A stretch of 64,000 bases of DNA from Boudabousia marimammalium (GTDB taxonomy: Bacteria > Actinomycetota > Actinomycetes > Actinomycetales > Actinomycetaceae), in the NCBI RefSeq assembly GCF_001936115.1, contig NZ_MPDM01000002.1:62001-126000 (forward strand). The letters are read 5' to 3'. Position 1 is the stretch's first letter. Each line of letters opens with the position of its first letter. Shown piece after piece: positions 37,721 through 46,797 of the stretch. The notes beneath the pieces were generated by a model. The model saw only the letters and a program-made list of their open reading frames with translations, was not told the DNA's origin and ran no database searches. The translations under genes were made by a program, and so were the position numbers.

Positions 37721-39163
37721 CTAGCCGTGGCGACGCCAAAAAGCCCAGCGGAAGGCTCTTTTCGCTGGCATGCTAGCCTCATCCGAGAGCAGGCTGATCA
37801 AGTCTTGTATAGCAGTTAAGGATCTCTCACTCTTACGCACCTCAGGCAAAGCTACCCCCTGTAGCAAAGCTGTTGGTATCGCTTCGTCCTCCCAAATCAG
37901 TAAAAGCGGACGCCCTCCAGACAAGGGTTCCACGATGCTTCGGATCTCCGCTTCAGCTGCTGGGCCGCTGCTAGCTGAGCTAACCCGGTTCACTACCAAA
38001 ACCTCTTCCTCGCAGGGGCTATCCTCCAGCAGTGCCACTAGACGAGATATTCCAACCGGGTTGCCCGGGGCAACAGTTACTACCTGGTCGGCGGCAGCAA
38101 CTATCCTCGCGGTAATGGTCTCACGTGCAATAGCAACATCAAAGTCATCTGATTCATCCGGTAACCAGGCAGCGGTATCAACGATTACATAATCAGCCAG
38201 TTTGCGCGCCTCATCCAATACCGCTGTGAGATCCTCAGGGTGCACCTCACGCCACCTCTCTGCCCGGGAAATACCTGAAAGCAACAGTGAATCAGGTCCC
38301 GTAGCATGCAAGAGTCGAGACAAAGTATGAATATCCAGACGGCCGCGTGAAGCCATTCGGCAAGCCACCGCAATTCCTGCCCATTCCGGTCTTGCTCCCG
38401 CCATTAGCCCTAAAGACGGAGCAGATAGGTCACCGTCAACGATAATCACCTTCTTACCGCTTCGTCCCAGCTCAATACCGGTCAGCAAGGCTAAAGTCGA
38501 ACGGCCCGGAGCCCCCTCGGTCCCCCGCACCGCAACTACTCGTCCCAAAGGCTTAACATCCGCTGCCAAAGCAACGCTATCGTATTCTTCTGCAGCGTTC
38601 TCTAGCTGAGTGAAAGGCAGTACAGAATCATCAGCCGCATTCGCTCCCCCTGCACGTCGAGAAGGAAAACGTGTAGCTAACTTCTTTTTCTGAGCGGATT
38701 CTTCAATGCCCTCATCAAAAGGATCCATACTCAGTAAGTCAGCCACATGATCATCTTCTAGCTGTGCAGGGCTGATAACAGTACCGCTTGCAGCTTCAGT
38801 CGGCTGAATCGATGCCCGGAGATCTTCCAAACCCTCCAGACCCGTCACAATAGAACCCGCATTCGCTTGGGTTATCACCAGTGATACACCCATATCTGTG
38901 AGCTCAGTAGCACGCTCGGCGGCCCCCAAAGCCACCACGTCTAAACCGTCATTTAGCAAATCCGAAACCACCGCACGTGAAAGCTCAGCGGTATCCTCAA
39001 GCACGGCGATGGATCCTAATCCTGCAGTCGCTGCCGCGGTTAACTCAATCAAATCCGCACAGCGCCGAGCTACAGCGAAATACGGGTGAGCCTGCAGAAG
39101 CTGAACTAGATCAGCCTCCAGCTCGCCTTCGAGACACAATAAAACTGTTCTCTCAACCATCAT
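37721..39163 (-). CDS. CpaE/TadZ-like P-loop ATPase (MinD/ParA superfamily)
   Basis: The 480-residue protein has an N-terminal domain shaped like a pseudo-receiver (1-115), an acidic linker and a MinD/ParA-type ATPase domain from about 205. The Walker A is GTEGAPGRST (214-223), where Arg replaces the usual Lys before Ser. A' and switch segments IIVDGDLSAPSLGLMAG and DYVIVDTAAWLP follow. TadZ/CpaE proteins place pilus or secretion machinery at the pole, but no tad pilus genes are nearby. It is paired with the SAF protein (6 bases between genes), echoing the CpaB-CpaE pair. Confidence 0.75.
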   Translation of the reverse strand: MMVERTVLLCLEGELEADLVQLLQAHPYFAVARRCADLIELTAAATAGLGSIAVLEDTAELSRAVVSDLLNDGLDVVALGAAERATELTDMGVSLVITQANAGSIVTGLEGLEDLRASIQPTEAASGTVISPAQLEDDHVADLLSMDPFDEGIEESAQKKKLATRFPSRRAGGANAADDSVLPFTQLENAAEEYDSVALAADVKPLGRVVAVRGTEGAPGRSTLALLTGIELGRSGKKVIIVDGDLSAPSLGLMAGARPEWAGIAVACRMASRGRLDIHTLSRLLHATGPDSLLLSGISRAERWREVHPEDLTAVLDEARKLADYVIVDTAAWLPDESDDFDVAIARETITARIVAAADQVVTVAPGNPVGISRLVALLEDSPCEEEVLVVNRVSSASSGPAAEAEIRSIVEPLSGGRPLLLIWEDEAIPTALLQGVALPEVRKSERSLTAIQDLISLLSDEASMPAKRAFRWAFWRRHG

Positions 39164-39169
39164 GACTTC

Positions 39170-39805
39170 CTATTTGCGATGGGTGGGGACAAGAATCAAC
39201 TGTTTGTCCGCACCGATTGCATCAATAACGGAGCCGAGGGACCCTTTCGGTACTGCAATCTCAACTTCATTACCGGCATTGACCCCAATACTGGTCTTCC
39301 CCTGTCGAATATCCATCACGACTGCCTCAGCAGAAAGCAAAGAAGACTGCTCCTGTTCTTGATCGACGCCACCCCTTGCTTTAACTACAGCCCAGACCTG
39401 GACGAGATCTCCCACCTGTGTCTGCGCTGGCAGAGGCTGCTTTGGCGAAACCACAATACGCGAATAGTCTTGAGGAGTACTCGATAAGGAAGCGACCGGA
39501 ATCAGCTCACCTGCTCCAACTGATCGAGTCAAAGTCTTCCCTACCGGGCTATCTGGCGCAGACGCATAGATAGGGTCACCTGGAACCCTGATATCTACGA
39601 TCCGGATATCAGATTCCGAAACAGTGGCCCCAGCAGCAAGAGGTTTTGCCGCAATATAGGCAGAAGTTCCAGCAGAAATGCTCTGAAATAGCCACGCCCC
39701 CAACAAAGCAGATATAACCACTAAAAATACGCCGGCAAGAAATCTACGGTCACGCAGCAATCGGGCCTTACCGACCCCGATTTCAGTAGCACTATTGTTC
39801 TTCAT
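39170..39805 (-). CDS. SAF-domain membrane protein, CpaB/RcpC-like
   Basis: The 211-residue protein has one N-terminal transmembrane helix (22-42) preceded by basic residues. An extracytoplasmic SAF domain follows (about 48-115: AYIAAKPLAAGATVSESDIR, GKTLTRSVGAGELI). The rest is a second beta-rich region that resembles the CpaB C-terminal part. SAF domains bind sugars or form pilus-assembly subunits. With no pilin, TadA or secretin genes nearby, its partner is probably the downstream CpaE-like ATPase. Function is unknown. Confidence 0.75.
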   Translation of the reverse strand: MKNNSATEIGVGKARLLRDRRFLAGVFLVVISALLGAWLFQSISAGTSAYIAAKPLAAGATVSESDIRIVDIRVPGDPIYASAPDSPVGKTLTRSVGAGELIPVASLSSTPQDYSRIVVSPKQPLPAQTQVGDLVQVWAVVKARGGVDQEQEQSSLLSAEAVVMDIRQGKTSIGVNAGNEVEIAVPKGSLGSVIDAIGADKQLILVPTHRK

Positions 39806-39936
39806 GCGTTCAGCATTTCATAAATGTCTGGTATTTCTCAGCAGTTTTCCAAAATTGGTTAGTTATCCACAGGACTTTTTGTTGTAGTCGCAAACTTATG
39901 CACAATTATGAGGATCAAGTTGATATCGGGCGTATT

Positions 39937-39961
39937 CGTGTCATCATTGAACTATGACACG
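39937..39961 (+). promoter_or_regulatory. inverted repeat overlapping the start codon of the HTH gene
   Basis: CGTGTCAT and ATGACACG are perfect 8-base arms around a 9-base spacer. The ATG of the right arm is the start codon at 39954. As DNA it would be an operator at which the HTH protein could act on its own gene; as RNA it would hide the start codon. The core TGACAC resembles the TGACAT repeats at 40718-40772. Confidence 0.5.
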
Positions 39962-40172
39962 TTTTCTCACTCTTGCTGATGTCTCAGAACAACTCTGCAT
40001 TACGCCTGCGGCAGCGCGCAGTTTAGTGCTATCCGGTGAGCTTCCCGGCATTCAAATTGGCGGCCGTAAGCTGTGGAGAGTCGAAGCTACAGAGCTAGAA
40101 AACTACATCCAAAGGCTCTACGCCCAGACTAGGGAAAAAGTAGAAAACGGTAGTTTCCGTGACGAAGCATAG
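39954..40172 (+). CDS. small HTH DNA-binding protein (excisionase/MerR-type)
   Basis: The 72-residue protein is almost wholly a winged HTH_17 domain: FLTLADVSEQLCITPAAARS (4-23), the recognition helix and the wing QIGGRKLWRVEATELENYIQ. It has a short basic-acidic tail. Such proteins (excisionase-like, BldC-like) bind repeated sites. No integrase is near, so it is not a phage excisionase. It is divergent from the SAF gene and converges with the next gene (7 bases between stops). Confidence 0.8.
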   Translation: MTRFLTLADVSEQLCITPAAARSLVLSGELPGIQIGGRKLWRVEATELENYIQRLYAQTREKVENGSFRDEA

Positions 40173-40179
40173 CGGTGAT

Positions 40180-40707
40180 CTATTGACGCCTTCTCGCAGG
40201 TAGCGAAACTGCCAGCAGAGCACTTTTTTGTAAGGTGAGGAGACTGCGTTGCTGATCCACTAAAAAATCAACCCAGTCATCTCCAGCAGCGACCATCTCT
40301 CCCAACCAGTCACCTCTGCGAGAAATCCAGCGGACTTTTGCACGTCTTCGCACCATTTCCCTGATTATCGAGTTCAAAGTAACCCGGCTCTCAATCTGAT
40401 TTAGAGGACGATGCGCTCTTCCTAAGCGAGACACTGCAGCCAGGCCAGACACTGGAACCAGGTAATCTCTTTCCTCACCATGTCCAAGTAGCCAGTCAGG
40501 CCCTACCCTTGCTACCGTCACGCTAATTACTGTGCCATCAAGCAAGAACAACTCAACAATTCCACCTCGGACAGAAGCTAAACGCTCACAGAGGGAAATC
40601 GAAGCCTTTTCAGCTTCTAATAGCTCGGCTTTCAGAGCGTCGCCTTCAACCCTCAACTGAGCTTCAAACTGGCTTTCTAGGTCAAGAAAAACTGCATCAA
40701 TATCCAT
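40180..40707 (-). CDS. conserved actinobacterial protein of unknown function
   Basis: The 175-residue soluble protein starts, in my choice, at the ATG 40705-40707 (MDIDAVFLDLESQFEAQLRV). The frame runs 16 codons further upstream through hydrophobic residues that do not look native. An acidic helix (5-45) is followed by a beta-rich stretch (GGIVELFLLDGTVISVTVAR, VGPDWLLGHGEERDYLVPVS) like a small barrel, then a basic helix and a second similar strand set. Comparable proteins in actinobacteria are sometimes labelled Fis-family regulators without good reason. No motif assigns a function. Confidence 0.65.
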   Translation of the reverse strand: MDIDAVFLDLESQFEAQLRVEGDALKAELLEAEKASISLCERLASVRGGIVELFLLDGTVISVTVARVGPDWLLGHGEERDYLVPVSGLAAVSRLGRAHRPLNQIESRVTLNSIIREMVRRRAKVRWISRRGDWLGEMVAAGDDWVDFLVDQQRSLLTLQKSALLAVSLPARRRQ

Positions 40708-40717
40708 AGCGACATTA

Positions 40718-40774
40718 TGACATATCCACAACCAAGAAAACCCTATTGACATCAAACACTATCAAATGACATCA
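40718..40774. promoter_or_regulatory. TGACAT repeats in the divergent promoter region
   Basis: TGACAT occurs three times on the plus strand, at 40718-40723, 40747-40752 and 40767-40772; the last two are part of identical TGACATCA octamers exactly 20 bases apart (two helical turns). TTGACA at 40746-40751 could also be a -35 element for the LysM gene, although no good -10 follows at 17 bases. The region divides the genes at 40707 (minus) and 40812 (plus). Confidence 0.45.
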
Positions 40775-40811
40775 TAAGCATTGTTTAATCGAACCATGTT
40801 ATGGAGTCACA

Positions 40812-41585
40812 ATGAATACAAGTCTGCAACATTCTCAAACAGACGGGGGACCATTCAAACGCGCCGCCATTATTTCCGCTCCCCCGTTGCTGTTACTGGC
40901 AAGCGGGGCTGCACTGTACCGAACCATACTGAGCACAGATTTCTCCTTCCTTCCCCAAAGCGCAGCAGACTTCAATCTCATCGTGCTGACCATTGTCCTC
41001 ACTACAGGGTTAGGGATTGCCCTGTGGCAAACTCTCTGGTTGCTGATCGCGCTCTACGCTAGAGCCTCTGATTCAATCACGGCTGCAAACCTAGTTCGAA
41101 ACCGCGGACCCAAGTGGATAAATCTGCTACTTGCGTCTTCACTAAGCCTAGGAACAGCTTGTGGAGGTTACGCCACTGAAATCCAGGCAGCCGCGTCCAC
41201 AGTTTCCGATACCTCAAACTACCAGGCATTGGAAGTGCTACAAACTGATCCCACAACAGATTTAACCCTCGCGAACAATCCGAGCTTCCGAGTCTCTGAC
41301 CTTAGGTGGGGTGCAGCTCCCGAAATCTCACTAGGACAAACTAAATCAGTTGAAATAGTCGCAGCACCAGAGCTCTCCACCTACACGGTACAAACAGGAG
41401 ATTCACTGTGGAAAATAGCCAAATCACATCTCGCAACTTTAGGCGAAGCAAAAAGCAATCATCACGTCCATCAGTACGTACTAGAAATCTACCGGGAAAA
41501 TCGCGCAGTAATCGGCGTGAACCCGAATCTAATCATTCCTGGAACGCAACTTGCTCTACCAACCTTGAAGGAGGCTGCAAAATGA
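40812..41585 (+). CDS. LysM-domain membrane protein
   Basis: The 257-residue protein has three hydrophobic segments in the first 130 residues (about 21-41, 53-78 and 93-120). A polar linker follows, and then a C-terminal LysM domain at about 193-252: YTVQTGDSLWKIAKSHL, an insert, and NPNLIIPGTQLALP. The LysM part would sit outside the membrane and bind peptidoglycan. Its stop overlaps the start of the Rv3235-like gene (ATGA). The promoter region carries the TGACAT repeats. Confidence 0.85.
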   Translation: MNTSLQHSQTDGGPFKRAAIISAPPLLLLASGAALYRTILSTDFSFLPQSAADFNLIVLTIVLTTGLGIALWQTLWLLIALYARASDSITAANLVRNRGPKWINLLLASSLSLGTACGGYATEIQAAASTVSDTSNYQALEVLQTDPTTDLTLANNPSFRVSDLRWGAAPEISLGQTKSVEIVAAPELSTYTVQTGDSLWKIAKSHLATLGEAKSNHHVHQYVLEIYRENRAVIGVNPNLIIPGTQLALPTLKEAAK

Positions 41586-42121
41586 GCATCACTGTGGAAG
41601 CTGTCCCCTCTCTGATTCCAGTCGGCAGCAAAAGGTCTCCCATTCAAATAGGGAACCAATCGTGTCACGTTCGGCGAGCGCGCGGAGAGTTCGCACGAAG
41701 CCATGGCCCGGCAGAGCTAGCCCTCTTCCCCGCTACGAATATTGAGTCTCTTCCGGACCGAGGGTGGGATCCGCAGCCAGATGAGCAACCCCTAGTACCG
41801 CATCCCACCCAATGGGCTAAGGGCATCACCCGAATCATCTTCGAATGCATCATGGGGCGACGTGATTACAGCACAGTGAGGCAATGGATACACCCCTATG
41901 TGCTGCGACGTCTCGAAGCACTCAACCGAGACTGGGATAAAGCAGAAATCAAACGCGCCGGCGGCCTAATGAAAGTAGGCCCGATTAATCTCTGCCTGCC
42001 ACGTCCAGGAATCGTCGAAATCTCTACCACCGTAACGATGGCGCAGAAAATTCACGCGGTAGCAATCCGCATGGAAATCATCCGTCGCAGATGGGTCGTC
42101 ACCGCCGTGGAAACCCGCTAA
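41582..42121 (+). CDS. Rv3235-like protein
   Basis: The 179-residue protein is recognised by its C-terminal region (RRDYSTVRQWIHPYVLRRLE, then the beta-rich ISTTVTMAQKIHAVAIRMEI and RRRWVVTAVE) and by its place next to secA, where mycobacteria carry Rv3235. The N-terminal 70 residues are Pro-rich and poorly conserved. The start ATG at 41582 overlaps the LysM stop and has AAGGAGG upstream. Its function is unknown; a role linked to SecA or the cell wall would be guesswork. It converges with secA (5 bases between stops). Confidence 0.75.
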   Translation: MSITVEAVPSLIPVGSKRSPIQIGNQSCHVRRARGEFARSHGPAELALFPATNIESLPDRGWDPQPDEQPLVPHPTQWAKGITRIIFECIMGRRDYSTVRQWIHPYVLRRLEALNRDWDKAEIKRAGGLMKVGPINLCLPRPGIVEISTTVTMAQKIHAVAIRMEIIRRRWVVTAVETR

Positions 42122-42126
42122 CAGAA

Positions 42127-44958
42127 CTACTTCTTACGTTTCTTCTGCGCGCGACGTTGAGCCCGGTTCAGACCCTGTTCAGCGGGTCGGCTAACCTGCA
42201 CACCAGTAGCAGAGGAAGCCGAACCATCGTGCTCACTGGGCCCTGAAGTGGTTACATTCTTGGGAGCTGCATGGCGCTGAATCAAAGAAGGATTAGCGAA
42301 AGTTGCTTTCGGCTTCGGGTGCTCAGCCGCTTCAGCCGAAACCTCACCCTGCTCCACAGCGGCCCGCTGAGCTTCAGCTTCTTGAGCCATTCGCGTCTCC
42401 GTGGCGCGCAGGTTATTCACCGCGACAAAGAGCTGCTGAACCGTGTCCTCACGAATCGCCTTCATCATGGAGGTAAACATGTGAGCACCCTCAGAAGAAT
42501 ACTCAACTAGCGGGTCACGTTGAGCCATCGCGCGCAGACCAATGCCTTCCTTCAGGTAGTCCATCTCGTACAGATGCGCGCGCCAGAGACGATCCACGTT
42601 GTTCAACAATACAATCCGTTCAAGTTCAGCCATCGGCTCTTCACCGAACTGTGACTTCGTGAACTCTGATTCGCTCACATAGTCTTCTGCCTCAATGTAG
42701 GCATCACGTAGTTCTTCCAGTAGTGCATCACGAATATCGCGGGCAGACACATCGTGTTCTTCCTCGGCACGAGTCAAAAGAGCCTTCAACCCATCACTAG
42801 GCTCAAAGAAGGAAACCAACGTACCCCTCAACTGGTCCAGCTCCCATTCGCGCGGGTCAGGATCGGAGGCACTTTCCGCAATCAAAGAGTCAACGAAAGC
42901 TTCAATGAAGAAATCCATCTGATTGCTCAGGTCTTCACCTTCCAGCACCCGCCGGCGCTGCGAGTAAACCATTTCGCGCTGCTCAGTCATCACGTCGTCA
43001 TACTTCAAAACATTCTTACGAATGTCACGGTTACGGCTCTCCACCGAAGCCTGTGCTGAAGCAATCGACTTAGAAATCACCGACATTTCCAGCGGTTCAT
43101 CCTCAGGATAGCTAGAAGACTGCATGATGGAACGGGCCATGCCAGAAGCGAAAAGATTCATCAGCTCATCTTCCATCGACAGATAGAAGCGGGATTCACC
43201 AGGGTCGCCCTGACGTCCAGAACGGCCACGCAGCTGATTATCGATGCGTCGCGACTCATGACGCTCCGTGCCCAGCACGTAAAGACCGCCTAATTCCACA
43301 ACTTCATCATGTTCAGCCTGGACCGCATCCTCGGCATCCTTCAGGGCTTGAGGCCAAGCGGCCTCGAACTCATCGGGGGTCTCATTCGCGGTCAACCCCT
43401 GAGCTTTCAAATTAGCGATTGCAATATGCTCGGCGTTACCACCCAGCATAATGTCGGTGCCACGACCAGCCATATTGGTAGCTACAGTAACTGCACCCTT
43501 GCGACCAGCCAAAGCTACGACAGCGGCTTCAGATTCGTGCTGCTTAGCGTTCAAAACAGTGTGCGGGATACGCTCTTGACGCAACAGCTGCGACAGATAC
43601 TCAGAGTTCTCAACTGAAGTAGTACCCACCAGAACCGGCTGCCCCCTACGGTGACGTTCCACAATGTCAGCCAACACTGCACGATATTTACCGGCCGTAG
43701 TCGGGTAAATCAAATCTTCCTTATCCTGACGAATCATCGGCTTATTCGTCGGAATCGGGACCACACCAATCTTGTAGGTTTCCGCGAACTCCGCTGCTTC
43801 AGTTTCAGCGGTACCGGTCATGCCCGAACGGGAACCCTCCGGGTAGAGACGGAAGTAGTTCTGCAAAGTAACTGTAGCTAAAGTCTGGTTCTCTGCCTTG
43901 ATCTCCACGCCTTCTTTGGCTTCAATCGCCTGGTGCATGCCCTCGTTATAACGACGGCCCGGCAACACACGCCCAGTGTGCTCATCAACAATCAAGACTT
44001 CACCCTTGGAAACGATGTAGTCTTTATCGCGCTTGAACAGCTCCTTAGCCTTAATAGCGTTATTCAAGAAACCAATCAGCGGCGTCCAGGCAGCTTCGTA
44101 GAGGTTATCGAAACCAAGCTGGCGTTCCACCTCATCGATGCCTTCTTCCAGCACCCCGACAGTGCGCTTCTTGCGGTCAACTTCGTAGTGGACATCCTCC
44201 TCAAGACCATCTACCAGTTTTGCAAAGGTCAGATACCATTCATCATTGGAGCCATCTGCCGGACCTGAAATGATCAGCGGGGTACGGGCCTCATCAATCA
44301 AAATCGAGTCAACCTCATCGACGATGACGAAGTTATGTCCGCGTTGCACCAAATCCTCTTTCGCGGTGGCCATGTTGTCACGAAGGAAGTCAAAGCCCAT
44401 CTCATTGTTGGTGCCATAGGTGATATCGCAGTTGTACTGCTGACGGCGCTGGGCGGGAGTCTGACCAGCCATAATACAACCGGTAGTCATCCCCAAAAAG
44501 CGGAATACTCGACCCATCAGTTCTGACTGGTAGGAAGCAAGGTAATCATTCACGGTAACTACGTGAACACCCTTGCCCTCAAGAGCGCGCAAATATGCGG
44601 GCAAAGTAGCGACCAGTGTCTTACCTTCACCAGTTTTCATTTCCGCAATATTGCCGTAATGCAAGGCGGCGCCACCCATAATCTGCACATGGAAATGACG
44701 AAGCCGTAAAGTCCTCGCGGAAGCTTCACGCACTGTCGCGAAAGCCTCAACCAAAAGATCATCCAGGCTTTCACCCTCGCTCAAACGGTGCTTGAACTCT
44801 TCAGTCTTCCCGGCAAGTTCTTCATCGCTAAGCAGTTTGAAATCCTCTTCCAGAGCATCAACTTGGTTAGCAATAACTTCGAGCTTCTTAAGCGTCTTAC
44901 CTTCACCAAAACGCAGAATCTTATTACCTAAGCTCGAAAGCTTACTTCCAATTCCCAC
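42127..44958 (-). CDS. secA: preprotein translocase ATPase SecA
   Basis: This motor drives protein export through SecYEG. At 943 residues it is the housekeeping SecA1 size. It has the helicase Walker [18 protein letters not shown] (about 105-121), [36 protein letters not shown] and [20 protein letters not shown], and a Lys/Arg-rich C-terminus ([13 protein letters not shown]) without the zinc-binding tail, as in other actinobacteria. The start is a GTG with AAGGAG 7 bases upstream. It follows hpf, as in mycobacteria. Confidence 0.98.
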   Translation of the reverse strand: MGIGSKLSSLGNKILRFGEGKTLKKLEVIANQVDALEEDFKLLSDEELAGKTEEFKHRLSEGESLDDLLVEAFATVREASARTLRLRHFHVQIMGGAALHYGNIAEMKTGEGKTLVATLPAYLRALEGKGVHVVTVNDYLASYQSELMGRVFRFLGMTTGCIMAGQTPAQRRQQYNCDITYGTNNEMGFDFLRDNMATAKEDLVQRGHNFVIVDEVDSILIDEARTPLIISGPADGSNDEWYLTFAKLVDGLEEDVHYEVDRKKRTVGVLEEGIDEVERQLGFDNLYEAAWTPLIGFLNNAIKAKELFKRDKDYIVSKGEVLIVDEHTGRVLPGRRYNEGMHQAIEAKEGVEIKAENQTLATVTLQNYFRLYPEGSRSGMTGTAETEAAEFAETYKIGVVPIPTNKPMIRQDKEDLIYPTTAGKYRAVLADIVERHRRGQPVLVGTTSVENSEYLSQLLRQERIPHTVLNAKQHESEAAVVALAGRKGAVTVATNMAGRGTDIMLGGNAEHIAIANLKAQGLTANETPDEFEAAWPQALKDAEDAVQAEHDEVVELGGLYVLGTERHESRRIDNQLRGRSGRQGDPGESRFYLSMEDELMNLFASGMARSIMQSSSYPEDEPLEMSVISKSIASAQASVESRNRDIRKNVLKYDDVMTEQREMVYSQRRRVLEGEDLSNQMDFFIEAFVDSLIAESASDPDPREWELDQLRGTLVSFFEPSDGLKALLTRAEEEHDVSARDIRDALLEELRDAYIEAEDYVSESEFTKSQFGEEPMAELERIVLLNNVDRLWRAHLYEMDYLKEGIGLRAMAQRDPLVEYSSEGAHMFTSMMKAIREDTVQQLFVAVNNLRATETRMAQEAEAQRAAVEQGEVSAEAAEHPKPKATFANPSLIQRHAAPKNVTTSGPSEHDGSASSATGVQVSRPAEQGLNRAQRRAQKKRKK

Positions 44959-45060
44959 CGGGTTCTCCTTACAGAAAAAAAACTGTTTACACCTAAATCT
45001 TAACCAGTCTACGCAAAAGTCGCCGCCCTATTTGACTCATTCACTCTCAGCAGAGTGCAA

Positions 45061-45096
45061 TGCGGGGTGTGAAACCTCATCGTTTCACACCCCGCA
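45061..45096 (-). terminator. strong hairpin between hpf and secA
   Basis: TGCGGGGTGTGAAAC and its exact complement (15-base arms, 6-base loop) start 33 bases past the hpf stop. On the minus strand no T-run follows; on the plus strand the sequence continues TCGACTACTTTTTG. It should end or attenuate hpf transcription and leave secA to its own promoter in 44959-45060. Confidence 0.75.
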
Positions 45097-45129
45097 TCGA
45101 CTACTTTTTGTTAAGAAACCCGATGACAG

Positions 45130-45780
45130 CTAGTCAGCAACCACCGTGTTCAACCGCAGCACGCCGTAGGTCCAGCCATGACGATGGTAGACAACGCAGG
45201 GCTGCCCGGTCTCAATATCAATGAACAGGAAGAACGGGTGGCCGACCAACTCCATCTGATACAGAGCCTGATCGACTGTCATCCGGTCCGCCTCATGAAG
45301 CTTCTGCCGTACAACAACCGGAGAATCTCCCAGCTGTTCTTCCACCGCCTCGCCTACTTCCTGAGGCACCGTCATCGACTCCTCATTCCTAGGGGCAGCT
45401 GAGAACAACTCATCTTCAGGCATAGTAATATCCACTGCACCCAAATCCACCGGGCTGTCCTTCTGGTAGCGGCGACGATGATCTTTAATCCGGTCGCGGG
45501 CCCGACGTAGACGCTCATAGAGCTTACCGACAGCTAGATCCAAAGCTGCGTAACGATCAGAAGAATTCGCTTCAGCGCGAATCACTGGACCCTTGCCAAA
45601 TACCGTAATTTCGACGCGCTCGGCAGTGTCAGCCTGACGCGGATTACGTTCATGAGTCAGTTCCACGTGGACTGCCGTAGCACCCCGATAAAACTGGCTT
45701 ACTTTAGACACCTTCTCTTCCACATATTCACAGAAATTCGGATGAATCTCGGCGTTGCGGGCGGTAATGTTGATGTCCAT
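45130..45780 (-). CDS. hpf: ribosome hibernation promoting factor, long form
   Basis: This factor joins two 70S ribosomes into inactive 100S dimers in stationary phase or stress. The 216-residue product has the N-terminal S30AE/RaiA domain (MDINITARNAEIHPNFCEYV, then VEITVFGKGPVIRAEANSSD and YAALDLAVGKLYERLRRARD). The C-terminal dimerisation domain is also present (VVRQKLHEADRMTVDQALYQ, then MELVGHPFFLFIDIETGQPC). AAGGAG lies 6-7 bases before the ATG. The 191 bases upstream hold no gene and presumably contain its promoter; I could not define the boxes. Confidence 0.95.
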   Translation of the reverse strand: MDINITARNAEIHPNFCEYVEEKVSKVSQFYRGATAVHVELTHERNPRQADTAERVEITVFGKGPVIRAEANSSDRYAALDLAVGKLYERLRRARDRIKDHRRRYQKDSPVDLGAVDITMPEDELFSAAPRNEESMTVPQEVGEAVEEQLGDSPVVVRQKLHEADRMTVDQALYQMELVGHPFFLFIDIETGQPCVVYHRHGWTYGVLRLNTVVAD

Positions 45781-45971
45781 AATTTTCTCCTTGAGAGCTT
45801 AGAAAGATTAACGATAAACAACAGCGTCTTTGCTGCTGCACCTAGAAAGTTCCACCACCCCTTTCTCGCTGCATTCAGCGCCTATAGGATCCTTATTCCT
45901 CACATCATACCGTAGTGGCATACGTCTCACTGTAAAATCTTTAGGTATTTCGCTGGAAGAAAGATAACCAT

Positions 45972-46712
45972 TCAACCGACAGTGGCCGCCTGAGTTGAAG
46001 CACAAGCTACCGCAACGGCTACCACTGCGGCGCCAGCTCCGCGAAGAGCGTTCACACACCCTTTCAAAGTGCCACCCGAAGCAACCACGTCATCTATTAA
46101 CACCACACGAGCAGAATGCGGCAAAACCCCATCAAATGCACTGATTTGGCCACTGCGGAGGTTTCTCTGCGCCGCAGACCGGCCGGCTTGACTCCCTCGT
46201 AAAGCGGAAAGCTGGAGAGCGCAGACCACCTCAACCCGACAGCTCTCCCCCAGTTGTCTGGCTATCTCCACCAAGGACTTCGCCACCTCATGCGACAATT
46301 CGGCAGCCACATACCTGCCTGACCAGCGCCGTGCCAAACCCGAAGGTGCCGGCACCACATACAGAGCTCCGCGACAGTCAATCGACTCCCACAAGCGCTC
46401 AGCCAAATACTGACCGACCACCTCAGTCCACTTCTGCGGGTCAGCTTGCCCGTCATGCTTCGCAGACAAAACACAAAGCCGTGCCACTGCCCGGTAGCGG
46501 GCAGCTGCCACAAAAGTAGAGACCTTCAACAAATCAGCATAAAAACCCTTCTCCACACCGCCAGAGATGACCTCACTAAAACAGCACTCACACAGCTGCT
46601 CTCCCTCGGCCCCGCAACCCAAGCAAAGTGAAGGAAACAACAGACTCAACAGCAAACGCAAGCCGACACCAAACTGGCGAAACAGTGCTCGCACAAAAAC
46701 GATTACTCTCAT
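45972..46712 (-). CDS. ComF-family phosphoribosyltransferase
   Basis: The 246-residue protein has the ComF pattern: an N-terminal hydrophobic stretch with CLGCGAEGEQLCECC (about 31-45, a zinc-finger-like pair), a middle domain, and the PRPP-binding motif VVLIDDVVASGGTLKGCVNAL near residues 207-227. ComF is needed for DNA uptake in competent bacteria, but actinobacterial copies lack known competence partners and probably act in nucleobase salvage or an unknown process. Position between lpqB and hpf is conserved. Confidence 0.88.
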   Translation of the reverse strand: MRVIVFVRALFRQFGVGLRLLLSLLFPSLCLGCGAEGEQLCECCFSEVISGGVEKGFYADLLKVSTFVAAARYRAVARLCVLSAKHDGQADPQKWTEVVGQYLAERLWESIDCRGALYVVPAPSGLARRWSGRYVAAELSHEVAKSLVEIARQLGESCRVEVVCALQLSALRGSQAGRSAAQRNLRSGQISAFDGVLPHSARVVLIDDVVASGGTLKGCVNALRGAGAAVVAVAVACASTQAATVG

Positions 46713-46797
46713 GCTCCCAGCAGAGCAGAAAAGCGCAAAGAAATCGCCTTAAGAAAAGTCAGGTCGGGGAAAACAGATATCCACAACTCGTCCCATA

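Noticed and set aside
37721-39805. Flp/Tad pilus locus
   Set aside because: Only CpaE- and CpaB-like genes are present; pilin, TadA/B/C, secretin and prepilin peptidase are missing.
39864-39872. Perfect DnaA-box 9-mer TTATCCACA near an HTH gene, with a near match at 40721-40728
   Set aside because: A single 9-mer is expected about once in this much sequence. There is no cluster of boxes, no AT-rich unwinding element, and no dnaA/dnaN/gyrB nearby, so this is not an origin.
39954-40172. Phage excisionase indicating a prophage or integrative element
   Set aside because: There is no integrase, attachment repeat or phage gene. The surrounding genes are conserved chromosomal ones, so it is treated as a chromosomal regulator.
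45781-45971. Small gene or RNA in the hpf-comF spacer
   Set aside because: Read on both strands, there is no credible start with a ribosome-binding site and no clear terminator-bounded RNA; it is taken as promoter region of hpf.
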